In this document: positions 21,802 through 35,598 of the stretch, piece after piece
Position numbering within the stretch: position 1 is the stretch's first letter
Layout: the number at the start of each line of letters is the position of its first letter
Source of the DNA: Solen grandis
Taxonomy: Eukaryota > Mollusca > Bivalvia > Adapedonta > Solenidae
Assembly (NCBI GenBank): GCA_021229015.1
Contig: CM037789.1
Coordinates: forward strand, 30,964,635 to 31,028,634
DNA length: 64,000 bases
Reading direction: 5' to 3'
Position numbers and translations under genes: made by a program
The notes under the pieces: generated by a model
The model's input: only the letters and a program-made list of their open reading frames with translations
Told to the model about the DNA's origin: nothing
Databases searched by the model: none

Positions 21802-24800
21802 TTTTTTATTGCTGGTGATGTTAAATTAAACCAGGGTCCATTAAGTCTTGGAGATTCATCAACATCATCCCCCAACAGCGCCACTTGTAACTTTATAATC
21901 CATCTTATCTTTCATTTGTTCACTATAATGTACATTTATCAAACACAAATTCGACTTGTCATGCACTGAATTGTACGAAGTTGATATTCTATCTTTTTCT
22001 GAAACTTGGCTTGGCTCTGCAGTTCTCATTGAAGACTTATTTATGCCGTCGTTTCAAACCCCTGAACGACTTGATAGAATTGATGATCAACACGGAGGTG
22101 TTATTGTTTATGTTAAAGAAAACATATATTATAAAAGGAGACCCGACCTCGGAATTAAAGATCTAGAATGTATTTGGATTGAAGTTATAATCAACAGAAA
22201 TAAACATATTCTTTTTGGTACCTTCTTATTATGATATGATTGAAAATTCTATTCGTCAACCTGTAGAGTCGAATGTCTATGATATTGTAATTATGGGTGA
22301 TTTTAATCTAGATGTTATATTTCCCTTAAAACCATCACGTCGTAAGGTACTTAACCTGTTACAAAAATTCAACTTTCATCAAGTTATTGATGAACCCACA
22401 AACTTTACTGAAAATTCAGAATCTCTTCTCGATCTTGTTATGTTATCAAATACTAACAGCCTTTTACATTCTGGTGTCATGGTTCGCTTTCCACCCAAGA
22501 CATATGATATCATTGTCCGGTTTATGCAATATTGAGATTTTCAAAACCAGAAAATATGTTTTTATAGATACATGTGGAAATATGAACAGGGTGACTATGT
22601 ACATTTGCGTAATGTTATTAGTCCTACCGATTGGAGCGGCTGCATAGACACTGACATTGATTTGTATTGCAAAAAAATTACTCACACTCTTTTAAACATC
22701 GCTGAGAAGAACATCCCCAACAAAATTATAAACATACGTTCAAATGATCTGCCTTGGATGTCAGCTGAAATAAAACGTTGTATTCGAAAAGAAAACGGTT
22801 ATACAAAAAAATAAATCAACACAATCACAATATTATTGGCGGAGATTTAGACAAACCAGAAATGAATCTATTACACTTACTCGTGAATCAAAAGCAAAGT
22901 GCTTCTCAAAACTTTCTGACAAATTGATCAGTTATAAATCCTCATTAAAGGAATGGTGGAAGGTTCTGAACTATTTTATTGGTATATCTGTAAAACATCA
23001 ATTACCCCCACTTATAAATCATTCTACTAATATCCCCAATACTAACAATTTTGAAAAAGCCAACCTTTCCAACATTTTTTTCGAAAGTCAGACACATATT
23101 GATGACAGTAATAGGGACATTCCCATAGATTTACCGCGCAATAGTAATGTTTTGAGGAACATATATTTAAATCCACAAGAGGACAAGGTTGTTCTGAAAA
23201 CTTTGCCTGTTGGGAAAGCGGTAGGGCCCGATGTTATCAGTAACAAAATACTTGTCGAATCGTCTCATGAACTGTCTTCTCCTCAGTGTGATCTTTTCAA
23301 TGCTTCTTTGTTATGCTCTCAAGTATTTTCAAGAAAGGTGATCCTTCTCTTCTAACTAACTACAGACCTATATCATTACTTAACACATTGGAGAAGGTCT
23401 TTGAACGTCTCATTTATAAGCACACTTTTAACCATCTTCGTGATAACAGTTTTTTTACCCCTTTTCAGTCTGGCTTTTTACCGGGTGACTCTACCGTAAA
23501 CCAACTCACGCTTATCTATAACAATTTCTGTAAAGCACTTGATGATGGTAATGAAGTCAGGGCTGTATTTGTTGATATAAGCAAAACCTTTCACAGTGTT
23601 GGCATAAAGGCCTCATTGCTAAATTAAATGCAGCCGGTATAGATGGTCCTCTATTGGCATGGTTCATTGATTATCTATCTTCAAGAAGACAGAGGGTTGT
23701 TCTTCCTGGTTCAAAATCTGACTGGGTTATTATAAAGGCAGTGATCAATATTGAGCCCTATGCTCTTTCTAGTATTTAACGACATTGTAGATGAACTGAC
23801 CTCTAATGTTAATCTCTTTGCCGATGACACTAGCTTAAATATAATTTCTAATTGTCCTCAAGCTGCTGCCAAGACACTTCAAACTGATATTAACAAAATT
23901 GAATTGTGGGCCAAAAAATGGCTTGTAACTTTTAATCCTGCCAAATCTGAGTCATTGATAATAACACGCAAAAGGCAACAGACACATACAAAGCTCACGA
24001 TTGTGCAACCAAATAATTCCTGATGTCTCAGAGCATAAACACCTTGGTTTGTACTTGACAAATGATTGTTCCTGGCATACCCACATTACACATATCACTA
24101 GCAAAGCTTGGCAACGTGTGAATATTCTACGTAAACTTAAGTTTTCTTTAAATCGTAGGGCATTAAAAATCACCTATTTTTTCCTTCATGAGGCCTATCC
24201 TTGAATATGGCCATATAATATAGAGCAATTGTACACAATATGAGGTTGAACAAATTGTAAGTATACAGAATGAATGTGCAAAAATAGTTTCAGGAGCCAC
24301 TAAACTTGTCAGCATTGATTAATCTTAATCTCTCTTAATGGAAGTTGGCTTGAAGACACTTTCAGAAAGACGAAGAAAACACCGTCTAATAATGATCTAT
24401 AAAATGAAAAATGGACAAACGCCTGTTTATCTGTCATCATTAATATTGAGAACTGTTGAAGCCCCTCGCCATCGCCTTAGAAACGCTGACAATATTTCTG
24501 GTATTCACTCCAGAACAAATACATATTTTAACTCTTTTCTTCGAACGGCGATCCGTGAATGGAATGACATCTCTCTATATTTGCAACTCGCAGTATTTAA
24601 ATTATTTTAAATCACGTATCAAAACTAACCGATCAGAGGTGCCCTCATACTACTATTCCGGTACTAGACGTCTCCAAATACTACATTCTCTACTCCGCAC
24701 AGAGTGTAACTCATTAAAATACCATCTCTTTGTAAAAGGTATTGTGTCAGATCCTGTCGAAATATAATGTTGTTGACACTACAGGATCATAGCTTTAACC

Positions 24801-25160
24801 TTGATAAACTACTTTATGGTGACTCTCTTTTGCCTACTATCCAAAATGAACTTATATTTTAAAGTGTCTAGACTTTCATTCAAAATACGAAACGGTTTGA
24901 TACGCACGTTGATTATTGTTAAATGTTGGTGGAGGACTTCCTTTTACATCTGCTTTTCCATCTCTTTCTCCTCTTAACTCTCTCCCTGTTTCTTTATTCT
25001 CTTCACCAAAACTATTTATTAGATCTCCACTTTATACTAGCATTTTTACTTTCAATTCAAAATAATATTTTCCTCTTTTTTATATAATATTGTGTATTTT
25101 GTCAAGGTATACAGACATGGATTTTGGAACTATGAGAATTAAGCTCAATTAAAGTGGTTA
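21802..25160 (+). mobile_element. CR1/Jockey-superfamily non-LTR retrotransposon, decayed, with 2A-like relic
   Basis: In order: a degenerate 2A-like peptide IAGDVKLNQGP (about 21808-21840), an APE-type endonuclease (DILSFSETWL, VIMGDFNLD, a LDLVM segment) at 21956-22480, a linker (DLPWMSAEIKR), then reverse transcriptase. RT motifs are KAVGPDVIS, LLTNYRPISLLNTLEKVFERL, SGFLPGDSTVNQL, VFVDISKTF and NLFADDTSL, followed by a C-terminal region (RRRKHRLIMIYKMKNGQTP ... NTYFNSFLRTAIREWN). At least six frameshifts or stops split it, so it is inactive. The motif F(A)DDTSL and the IREWN tail are typical of CR1-like mollusc elements. The 3' end is estimated. Confidence 0.85.
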
Positions 25161-25459
25161 TTGAAGGAGAAAATTAATAAAAAAAATAAATAGTATGGAT
25201 ATGTATTTGATGGACGTGAATTGGGACTATTTGTTAAGGCAAGTTTTTACATACATCTTGAAGTATTAATTATATTGACTTTTCAATAGCCTTTTCAATA
25301 GAGAACCATGAACTGGGTACGGTTGAATGAACTTACCTGTTAGACAATGTGTATGTGGTGGTAGCAGTTGAGTGACATAGTGAGTGAATAGTCAGTGGGA
25401 TGCATGTGCAGCCTTATAGATTATTCTAGTAGAGAAGTAACTGTCACAAAATCATTACA
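25161..25459. other. Spacer between two LINEs
   Basis: AT-rich sequence with no gene. It may include the 5' UTR of the following LINE. Confidence 0.4.
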
Positions 25460-28400
25460 ATGGGTATTGCAGTGGAACAATACAGGTTGATAATTGGACT
25501 GTTTAATCTGAAGCTCCAGTGCAGAACACATGTCAAACCAAGGACATTTAAAAGATATTATCCCTACTGTGGTGTGTCAGATATTCGTTATCGCAGGTTT
25601 GCTACCTGTCTTTTCAAGCTGGGTTCAATGATTGCTATTCATTAAATAACAAGGTGTCAGGACCTGATTGTCGGTCAGTATGCTACACCAATGGTGAACT
25701 ATTGTGAACTACAGGATCACCACTTAGTAAATCATGGCTATTTTGGTATCATGTCACTAGAATGTGAGATATCTGACCAACACTACTCTTCATACTCTTC
25801 AAGGCTGCTCATTCTCTCAGCAGACGTTAAATTGAATCCAGGGCTTCCAGAAGATACCCAGATGGTTTTACAGGCAATGCATGAGATGAAAAAAGAAATT
25901 TGAACAGTAAAGTCTGTAGTCTTACGTGTCCAGGAAGAGATGAGAAACATTAAATCTGAAATATCTAACTTAAAATCAACTGTTGTTCAACTTAACTCAA
26001 ATCAGTCCCGATTTGAAAGCAGTTTATCAGACATGAACAAGCGTATAGATGAAATAGAGTTCAATTGTGAAACACTCAGAAGTGATTTGGGCGTATATCC
26101 TATCATGATGAAACTACCAGAAAGTTAGTCAGCAACATTGAACAACAGCTGATTATAAGCGAATCTGAAAGGCTAAAACCTTCTATGAGATTGTTTGGAT
26201 TAGAAGAATCTGAGAATAAGGCAAACAATTTGGAAATGGAAAAATTTATCAATGATAAAGTGTTTTCAGTTGCAGAAAAAATGATGGTTTGAATGAGAAT
26301 TCTATAACCCAAGCTAAACGTATTGGCAAATGTGGTAATACTGCTGGAATGATTGTAATAGTATTCAAAAACTGTGATGACAAGTTCAAGTTATTTAAAT
26401 ACCGGTCTGCCTTAAGAAATGCTGGGATTCGCATTGCAAATGACTTGTCATACCTGCAGCGACAAAAGTTGAGAGAGATTAATAGAATGGGACTTCATGG
26501 ATACCTCAAAGGGGGGAACTGGTTACATATGAGAAAGCGCCAAACAAAACCTTGAGAAATCCAGAGGTTAGGGAGTTCAGGAGTGCTGTACGTCAGAATC
26601 ATATAAAAAAATCGAAAATTGAAGGTTTAAAGAATAAGTTGGAACCGTTTGACTTGACATTATTGCTCTTTTTGAAGAAAAAAACAACAACAAACAAAAA
26701 CAACAACAACAACAAAAAAACAACATTTCATAAGTATAAAAGAAACATGGGGCACAACTAGCTGTGAATTTTGTAATATATTTGTATATGACTTTAAAAT
26801 ATTTTGTCAAAATGCTGAACAATCTTTACATGGTGGCAGGCCAATGGTAGGAGTTGCAGTTTTGGTTAAAAGTAGTTTAGAACATTTTGTGAATAGAGTA
26901 TGACATGATTTTGAATTTGGTATAGTTATTTCTATAGATAAATCTGTATTTAATCATGACAAAAATATATTATATGTTGCATTATATGCTCCTCCTGAAA
27001 ATTCGTCTTTTTACAATGATATTTCTTTGTCTTATATTCAGAGGCTAGAAGAATTATTAAAATGTAACCAATGGTCAGACTATGGTTTTATTCTATGTGG
27101 CGATTTTAATGCAAGGACAGGAGATCTACCTGATTATACAGTTTTTGACCAAATACCAGAGTTGGAAGAATATAGAGAGATATTCGATTATGATATTAAT
27201 CTTCCGCGACAAACAAAAGAATATAAGGTACATAAATTTGGACAGGAACTTTTAAGACTATGTCAAACTTTCTGATGCTAAATCATTAATGGTTTCGCCA
27301 CAACAGCATAGTAGAGATTTCACATTTATTAATCAAAAAAGAGCTAGTGTTATTGACTATTTTATACTTACAGGTCGCCTATTTAATGATATATAATTAC
27401 GAATATTATATTATGAATGACGAAACATAACAAAAGTATAACCTATGGCTTAGGGATGCAACTGAATGCAGTTTTATTACAGTGCAAGAAATGTTGTCAG
27501 AGGAAACTGATATCAACTGTACTGTTGATAAGGTCGTTATAATGTCTTCCATTGTAAATAAATGTTTTCAAAAAAGGATAAACCAGTTTATGTAGCATTT
27601 ATAGATTTCCAAAAGGCCTTTGACTCTGTAAACAGACCCATTTTGTTTGAAATCTTAAAAGGTAAGAATATAAAGGGATTTTTATATTCATCTATTAAAT
27701 CCATATATGCCTTCGTGAAAGCTTATGTAAGAACACATCAAGGTATTTCAGATACATTTAATTGTTCACTTGGCTTGAGACAGGGGTGCTGTCTCAGTCC
27801 GATCTTATTTGCTTTTTTCATTGATGAGTTTTATGGTATTTTATGTGATGACAATGTTCATGGTATACAGCTTTTTCCAGGTCTGACAGAAATATTTTTA
27901 CTTATGTTTGCAGATGATATTGCATGTATCTCTGATACAGTGTCTGGTCTGCAAAAACAGCTTAATTTATTACATAGTTTTTGTATAGAATATAAATGTA
28001 GAAAAAATAGCCTTTAAAAGAGGAGGTATGTTATCAAGAGCAGAACACTGGACTTATGCCGATTCAGAACTCAGTATTGTTAATGGATTTAACTATGTAG
28101 GTATCCATTTCACTAATAGACTGTCACTATTTAAAATGACAGAGAGCATGTGTATAAAAGCGAAAAGGTTTTTTTTATGTCTATCCTTAAATCACTTGAT
28201 TTTTGTGAATATTTACCCTATTCAACTTTTTTTTTTAAATATTTGATATAAAAATACAGCCAGTTATGTTATATGGGGCAGAAATATGGGAACTAAATAA
28301 TTATGTTTGTTTAGAAAATGTTCATTTATTTGCGTGTAAACGTTTCTTCAATGTAAAACAATCAGCGTGTAATGATGGAGTTTTAGGGGGCCTGGGACGA

Positions 28401-29300
28401 TTTCCTTTATATATAAATTCAGCCAAACGTTGTATAAGTTACTGGCTAGGAATAATTAATATGCCTTAATAAAGATACGTCAGGATATGTTATGATATGA
28501 AAGTACATTTTGATAGTTTAAGATACAGTTATTGGTCGAGCAATATCCGGCAACATTTATATACAAATGGCTTTGGTTATGTGTGAGAAAGTCAATATGT
28601 ACCAAATCAAAAAGCATTCCTTGCCATTTATATTACTAGATTAAAGGACCAGTACTTGCAAAATTGGTATGCACAATGTTGTAAAACTGTAAAATTATCA
28701 TACTATGTAAAATACAAAAGAGATTATAATGTTGAAAGTATATGTGAATTCAATAAAAACCGACAAGTTTAGGACATGTTAAGCAAATTTTAGAAGTTCT
28801 GCACACTGTCTTTCGATAGAAACAGGGTGCTATTACAATATATCTAGAGAATACAGAGACTGTCCTTATTGTGAGTGTTATATGGAGGATGAATATCATT
28901 TTATATGCATCCGTCCATTGTATAAAAATATTCGTTCTATATATATCCGAAACATCTATTATGAAAATCCATCTGTTGAAAAATTGCATAGTCTTATGTC
29001 ATGTAGAAATGTAAATGTCATTAAAAGATTAGCAATGTATATTTATTACGCAGTTAAATCAAGAAATAATTATCTGTGTCATTGTGTGTGAAAAACAATT
29101 TATTATATGTATATGCTTATTGGTATAGATTAACAGATATTGTTCTAATTATATGCACGTGTGCCTGAATGTATATTAAAAGTATATGTTTGTATACCTC
29201 CTGTCTTGACACAATATATGTTTGCATGTTTAAAATATTTATGTAAATATTCTGTGCATGAGCTGGAGGCCTTATCGCAATAAATCTTTGACTTGACTTA
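25460..29300 (+). mobile_element. APE-type non-LTR retrotransposon with ORF1, coiled coil and 2A-like relic
   Basis: ORF1 appears to start at 25460 (MGIAVEQYRLIIGLFN). It then has a degenerate 2A-like motif LLILSADVKLNPGL at 25805-25846, a coiled-coil segment (25940-26128) and a conserved ORF1p-like block (ITQAKRIGKC ... FKLFKYRSALRNAGIRIAND) to about 26640. An endonuclease follows (GFILCGDFNARTGDLPDY, 27086-27139; SRDFTFINQKR near 27310), then RT from 27562 (VAFIDFQKAFDSVNR, LGLRQGCCLSPILFAFFIDE, LLMFADDIACISD). The C-terminal part has a CPYCECYMEDEYHF zinc-knuckle-like motif near 28866. The N-terminal RT (about 27400-27560) is deleted and many frames are broken. A 3' end ATAAATCTTTGACTTGACTT is near 29280. 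Confidence 0.85.
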
Positions 29301-30114
29301 TTATATGATAAATTTAGCTCAAGATGTTTTCTCATATATCCTTTTAATAAGCTACCTTCTTGTGTAATTAAGTGTTTCTAGGAGAAAAAACATTGTAAGC
29401 TTTGCTTTCGTTCACATCCTATCCCAATTGTTTGTTTGAATTTTTATGATGAGAATAAATATGTTTAAATTAAATAACTATGGCGTGTTTTGTCATAGCT
29501 ATTTTTTCCAAACGTCTGTCAACAATGACACAGTAATTGATTGTCTTACGTAAATTATGGGCAAAGAGCAAAAATGATTATGCGTAAAACGTGCATACAT
29601 CAAATCGATTAAATGCATTTGAAAGATTGTTTTCTCCCTTACATTGTAACTAGTTATATCAACTTACTTGCCAGTACTTGTACGGAGACGTACAAACACG
29701 CACTGTTACACACATTGAGAACAAGCTTTAATGGGTATAACCTTACATCCCAGTAATTTGTAATGTGTTCCACCCAGACACACAAACACACTGTTTCACA
29801 TAATTACATGTATTTGTTTCGTTTGTTTTATAATAGATTCAATCTTGTTTTAAGATATCACTCCGTGAATAAGTGGCATATATTAACAGACCAACCAGTC
29901 CGGCAGCTTTTGTCTAGAATGTACATCTTAATATATTGTACATTTTGATGGCTTTAAGGCAAACCATGGTCTCCCTGTTGGAAGCCGCTATCATTTAGTC
30001 TACAGGGCCCGGTGCATTAAATTTATACATCACTAACATGCCCCTTATTCCTGCCTCATAAAAAAATGCAGTATTATTTCTGGGAATAGATTACATAAGT
30101 TTTTTTATCATTTT
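29301..30114. other. Intergenic, nothing recognised
   Basis: No exon, RNA gene or repeat family was identified. Confidence 0.4.
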
Positions 30115-31132
30115 TAGCTCGACTATTCGAAGAATATGAGAGCTATTGTCGTCACCATGGCGTCGGCGTTGGCGTTGCAGCTTATGGTTAAAGTTTTGCG
30201 TGCAAGTTACTATCAACCTTATATCTCAATAACCATTTATGGTATTGACTTGAAACTTTATAAATATGTTCAGGGGCATCAGATAACCAAGGTAGATAAC
30301 TCTTGACTGAATTTAATATGAATTATGGCCCCTTTTTAACTTAGAAAATTTTGGTTAAAGTTTTGCATGCAATAGAAAATTTGGTTAAAGTTTTGCGTGC
30401 AAGCTACTATCTAGTTTGTATCTCATTAACCATTCATGGTATTGACTTGAAACATCTTTAATATGTTTAGGGTATCATACTTTCATGGTAGATAACTCTT
30501 GATGGAATATATTACAAATTATTGCCCCTTTTTAACTGAAACTTTTTGGTTAAAGTTTTGCATGCAAGGTACTTTCATGCTAATATCTAAGTATCCAAGC
30601 ATGTGATTGATTTGAAACATCTTAATACATTTAAAGGATATCTATACTATCAAGTTAGAAAATTTTTTGATGGAATTTATTACAAATTATGGCCTCTTTT
30701 TTAACTTAAACTTTGGGTTTAAAATTTTTTGCTTTCAAGCTTTTTTTCCAGTGATATCTCAAAAATTTGCTTGTGGAATTGACTAGAAAGGAAAGGAGTG
30801 TTTTTCAGGGGCATCAAAAAACCATGGAGAATAACTTTTGGACTGAATTTTATGCAAATTATGGCCCTTCTCAAACCCTTTAAATTTTTTGGGTTTAAAA
30901 AGATTTGCATGCACATTGTTAGGGTTTGCTTATGTCTCAGTAACTAGGAAATGGGTTTGATTTTAGACTTCAAAAAAAATATTCAGGGGTGTCAGACTAT
31001 AAAAGGTATATAATTTTTGACTATTATTTTGTACAGGGTATGTGAAGGAAAAGAATTGAAAAAGGGTTTCATTTGATTTTTCCAACAAACATTTTGAATA
31101 GTCGAGCGTGCTGTCCACTGACAGCTCTTGTT
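30115..31132 (+). mobile_element. Helentron-associated-like element, family b
   Basis: The 5' end is TTTTTAGCTCGACTATTCGA. The 3' end is TTTTGAATAGTCGAGCGTGC with a hairpin GCTGTC-CACT-GACAGC and terminal TCTTGTT. CTCGACTATTC is inverted near the ends. The core has diverged repeats marked by GGTTAAAGTTTTGCRTGCAAG. From about 30700 the sequence is full of expanded homopolymers, suggesting poor consensus. Confidence 0.65.
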
Positions 31133-31916
31133 ATTTAAAATAGTAAACCAATGTCATTTCTGTGGTAAAATCAAATTAGATCTTTCCCATACCTGGTAAT
31201 TTCTATGTACATGCATTAAGTACGATTATATTGTTTGTGTTCAAAAATCGTAACTGCATTCAAATTAAAGTTTCTTTTTGCAATTTTCATACTAGGGAAT
31301 TAGTATTGCAATTACAAAAACATTTTAAAATCACGTAATTGGGGCCCTCCCTTTTTCACATTTTATGTAACAATTCAATTAGGGTTTTTGTTTTAAAACT
31401 TTTACCAATTTTTCTAAATCAGGGCTGTTGCCCCTTTATCTATAGAATATTCCAATAAAAAAATTGGGGGTTTAAAAAATTTCACATTATTTCTCCTTTT
31501 CTCCTTTTTCTTATGGGCCCATATTGTAAAATTTTTTTTTTTATCCCTTTCCAAAAAAAATTTACAATTCGGCCTGAATTTTACAAAAAAGAACATAAGT
31601 AGAGCTTTTGGATACCCCCCTTTAACATGTCTTGAAGTCATAAAATGGTTAATATGAAGGGGCTAGGGAAATTGCGTGGGAAACGGGGGGATTTATGGCC
31701 CCCTTTGGAAAATAATTTTTTTTTATTTTGCTATCGGACAAAACTTCTCGGAAATATTTTTAAAAAATATATTAGAGGTCTTGACAAAAAAAATCGCAAA
31801 CCCGGGCCGTGTTATTTGTTTTTCGATATTGGTAAAAAATTTTTTTTATTTTATGGCCTGGACAAAAACCAACTTTGAAAACAATAATGTTAAAATTACT
31901 ATATTCTTTTTATCTT
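31133..31916. other. Low-quality AT-rich sequence, no gene
   Basis: Abundant homopolymer runs (AAAAAA, TTTTTT, GGGG, CCCC) look like unpolished consensus next to the gap at 31917. ORFs here are not credible. Confidence 0.5.
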
Positions 31917-32016
31917 NNNNNNNNNNNNNNNNNNNNNNNNNNNNNNNNNNNNNNNNNNNNNNNNNNNNNNNNNNNNNNNNNNNNNNNNNNNNNNNNNNNN
32001 NNNNNNNNNNNNNNNN
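31917..32016. other. Assembly gap (100 N)
   Basis: Exactly 100 N; the true size is unknown. Confidence 0.99.
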
Positions 32017-34499
32017 GCACTTAAAAATTCTGCCCAAAGTAGACATCGACTCCAAAAATGAAATACTGTCAGCTGGAATTTAAAACCCCAACAACAAACA
32101 GTTTAAGTTAAATCTTTTAAATACGGAATTCATCATGAAACCTCTCTTCTCCCTCATTCTTTGTAAAAAGTTGAAATGAATAAAGGCGGGTATAAAAAAT
32201 CTAAGCTTTGCGACTGGGAAAATCACTTTTCTTTGGACCCATGGCCAGCTGATTTTCCATATAATCTAGCCATCAATTTCCATGTTCGGTATAAAAAAAC
32301 CCTTTCTGTTTTCCCCCTTTTCCTCACAAACCTTCAATGGGGAAGACAGAAAGGTTCAAAAAATCTTCAATGCAGGAGATTGGGTTATCAAAAAGTCTTC
32401 AGTCTGGAGTGAGGGTGCTTCTTGAAAAGACAAGGGGAAACAAGAGACTTTATTCCTTCATTTATTGCCCCCAAATGGACACTTTTGTCAGTTAATTACT
32501 TAATTTAGGATGCTGCTGTAAAAGTCAATTCTTAAAATGATTTGGGAAATCTTTTGCCCAAATATATTAGAAAAACCAGACTTATTTGCATGAAAAAATA
32601 CTTATGGGTTTTTAGACGTGGATGGTCATTTTTATCGTTTCCCGCTTGGCCTTTGGGTATTTCAATTTCCTAAAGCCATTTGCAAAGAGAAATTTTTTGG
32701 GGGGCCCTTTTTTTAATCCTCCCCATTTTGTTTTTTCCTTTGTGTTTAAAAGCAATCTTTTGGGGGGGCCTCACTTCAAAACAGAGAAATTTTGATTCCG
32801 AAACCACTGATATAATACAATTTGGTTCCCCAATGATTTTTGCAAAACCCTTAAAAAAAGGGGAACAAATTTTGGGCTGCTGATAACTGGCCCCTTTTTG
32901 TCCTTTAAAGAAGAAATAAACAGTTTTGTGTCAGGGGCGTATTTCCCCTACATTTGTAGTGCTCATAAAACTTAATTAATTAGGACAAAAATTTCACTAA
33001 TTTGTTTTCTAATACAAATACCCAATATTTTTTTTAACAATATTTTTATTTTTTGGATATAATTTTATTTCGTTGTCAGTACTTTAATCTTTAAAAGTAA
33101 ATTATTGAATAAATTTAACAAATTCTAGATAAGGAGACTACCCAAAACGGAAAAGGCGAGAAACCCCTAATTCTGAGAGAGATATGCATTGAAGGTAGTG
33201 AAAATTGTTGAATTGTTACAAATCATTTTTGACTCATCAAGATTGAAATAATACCATTTTAGTTGACTGTTTCTCATCAAGATTGAAATAATAAACAATT
33301 TAGTTGACTATTTCTCTGGATTTTAAGAAGACATGCATTTAAAGAATATATATAAATAGGCAATTATAAACATTATTATCTTGAATTCTGAATTGCATGG
33401 ATGCATTTAAAGTCAGTCATAAGAATGAAAAAAAAAGACATTAGAAAATTTCTGGTTGTAGCATTATATTGCTACAACTGAGTATGATTTTAAACATAAT
33501 AATATTATAGTAAGTATGAAATATGTTAAGAAAACAACAACATTACTTGCAATACAGTTTGATCATGATGAAAAGACTGTCCCGAGTGTCTGAGGGTTGA
33601 GAGCATCTACCCATGGGAACGGATAATTGATTGCGACAGTGATCATTTCAGCAGATTGACAGTATAATAGTTGTACTGTTGTCTGTTATTCTGTCAAATA
33701 GTCCAATAAAAATAAAAATAAAAAATCCTCTTATTGTACTAACATACTATCTAGGGTACAACTTTATTGAAAAATGAATCTTTTTGGCCTATTGGTTACT
33801 CTAGTAACTTATCTAAATGAGGTTGGTCCATTGTCCTATTTTTGGAGGGCCATAATTATGGAACTAAATACATAATTATATATGAGGGTACTGATATACG
33901 TTGTTCATTCTCCAGTCGTATAATTGTTCTAAGAGTCAATATGTTTAAATTTATATGTAAGTGAGGGGTCTTGAAAATATTCTATGGCGAAAACCTTGAT
34001 CTGTTTTTGTTGTTGTCTAATATTGTTTCATCCTTTCAGGATTATTTCATCATATTAACTTGATTCTGACATGTTTACTTGAATAATTATGTTATAATAC
34101 AAATACATGTGTATTTCAGTAACTTTGAATTTATGAATGTATTATTTGAACAAAAACTGATTGCTCCAAACTTGAACCCTGGAACAGGTTTACATTCCTT
34201 ACTCACAAAACGCATGTAATGTTATGTTTAAATGCTTTTAAAATGTAACTCACGCCACCCTATCAAAGCCATGGCCAGTGACTCTGTGCATTCAGGGTCT
34301 TCCCTAACCTGTAAGTATGACATCGTTTATATCTTAAATTTTAAGGAATTTATAGCAACCGATATGAAGTGAACTTCTAAAATATAAAAATAACATTTAA
34401 ATTTTACTGTTTGTCACATCAGCTTTGCCTTGGTCCTCACTTTATCACTGAACTGCCTTCTATTTTTAAGTACAGTCCGCCCTCTTTCTCGGCTACCGG
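32017..34499. other. Intergenic, partly low quality; no gene
   Basis: 32017-33000 continues the noisy homopolymer-rich sequence. A short direct repeat (CTCATCAAGATTGAAATAAT) occurs at about 33234 and 33273. Nothing coding was recognised. Confidence 0.4.
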
Positions 34500-35467
34500 T
34501 GGTCCTATTTTGATGAAACTTTACAAAACTGATAAGTACCACGCCTAGTTATGCATATTGTTGGCATGTAATGATTCACTTTTTTTTTAAATGACTTCCC
34601 TAAAAATGTGGACAGTTTTTGATTAAATTTGGCGGGAGTCCTTGAGTGAACCTTCTCAAAAGTTTCTAAAAAAACTTGATTTTTGAGAATCGGTACCCAT
34701 GCAAGGGAAAATAAATAAATTATGAAAACTTTAAAAAATCTTTCTTTAAAACTACTCACCAGATTTCAAAATATTTTAGTACAGATGTTTCTTGGGTAAC
34801 CCTCTACCAAGTTTGCTAAAATTATCCGTCCGTAAAAACAGACTGCCAGGGGTGGGCTAGTTTGCCTTATATGTATACAGTGAAAACTTTAAACACATTT
34901 TCTGAAACCACTGGACAGAATTTTGATTAAATATGACAGGGATGATCCTTGGGTGAACTTTCCAAAAGTTGCTAAAATAAACTTGATCCATGCAGAACTC
35001 AGGTTGCCATGGCAATGGAAAGAAAAAAATGAAGCCTTTAAAAATCATCTCCTTCAAAACTACTGGCAAGATTCCAAATGTTTTAGCACAGATGTTCTTT
35101 GGGTAACCCTCTACCAAGATTGCTAAAATTACTTGGATCCGTAAAAAAACATGACCGCCAAGGGTGGGGCTAATTTGCCTTTTATGTATTTAGTGAAACT
35201 TTAAATGTCATCTTCTCTGAAACCGCTGGACAGAATTTGATTAAAACTTTGCAGGGATATTCCTTGGGTGATCCTTCACAAAAGCTGCTAAAATAAATTT
35301 GATCCATGCAGAACCAAGCCATGGCAACGGAAAGGAAAAAAAAATGAGAACTTTAAAAATCATCCCCTTCAAAACTACTGGCCAGATTTCAAAATGTTTT
35401 AGTACAGCTGTTCCTTGGAAACCCTAAACTCAGGTGAGTGATCCAAGGCCTCTATGGCTCTCTTGTT
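34500..35467 (+). mobile_element. 3' part of a Helentron-associated-like element (family a termini)
   Basis: It ends CTCAGGTGAGTGATC, a short hairpin (GGCC/GGCT) and CTCTTGTT, the same terminal grammar as the element at 18884. The core has about three diverged units, about 310 bp each, marked by CTACTGGCAAGATTCCAAATG at 34751, 35057 and 35372. The 5' terminus was not found. Confidence 0.55.
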
Positions 35468-35512
35468 CATTTGATGCAGTGTAATCTTGTACATAATGCA
35501 AACTTTGATTAG

Positions 35513-35598
35513 ATATGAAGGAAGAAAATGGCGTTGGATTCACTCAAGGATTGCAAGGAAATTTTATTGGAAGTAAACAGATAAGAAATACGCACAAG
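35513..35598 (+). CDS. Candidate internal exon, unknown product
   Basis: The acceptor TTTGATTAG precedes an open frame of 28 codons (MKEENGVGFTQGLQGNFIG then SKQIRNTHK) ending at a donor AAG|GTAATT. The frame keeps 2 nt in and 0 out. It is not recognised. The composition is less AT-rich than its surroundings, but a chance exon is quite possible. Confidence 0.2.

Noticed and set aside
30115..31132. Canonical Helitron
   Set aside because: Ends in CTTGTT instead of CTRR and lacks a 5' TC start; the sub-TIR pattern fits Helentron-type better.
31645..32883. Series of short ORFs around the second gap
   Set aside because: They sit in homopolymer-expanded consensus, and the translated frames are not informative.
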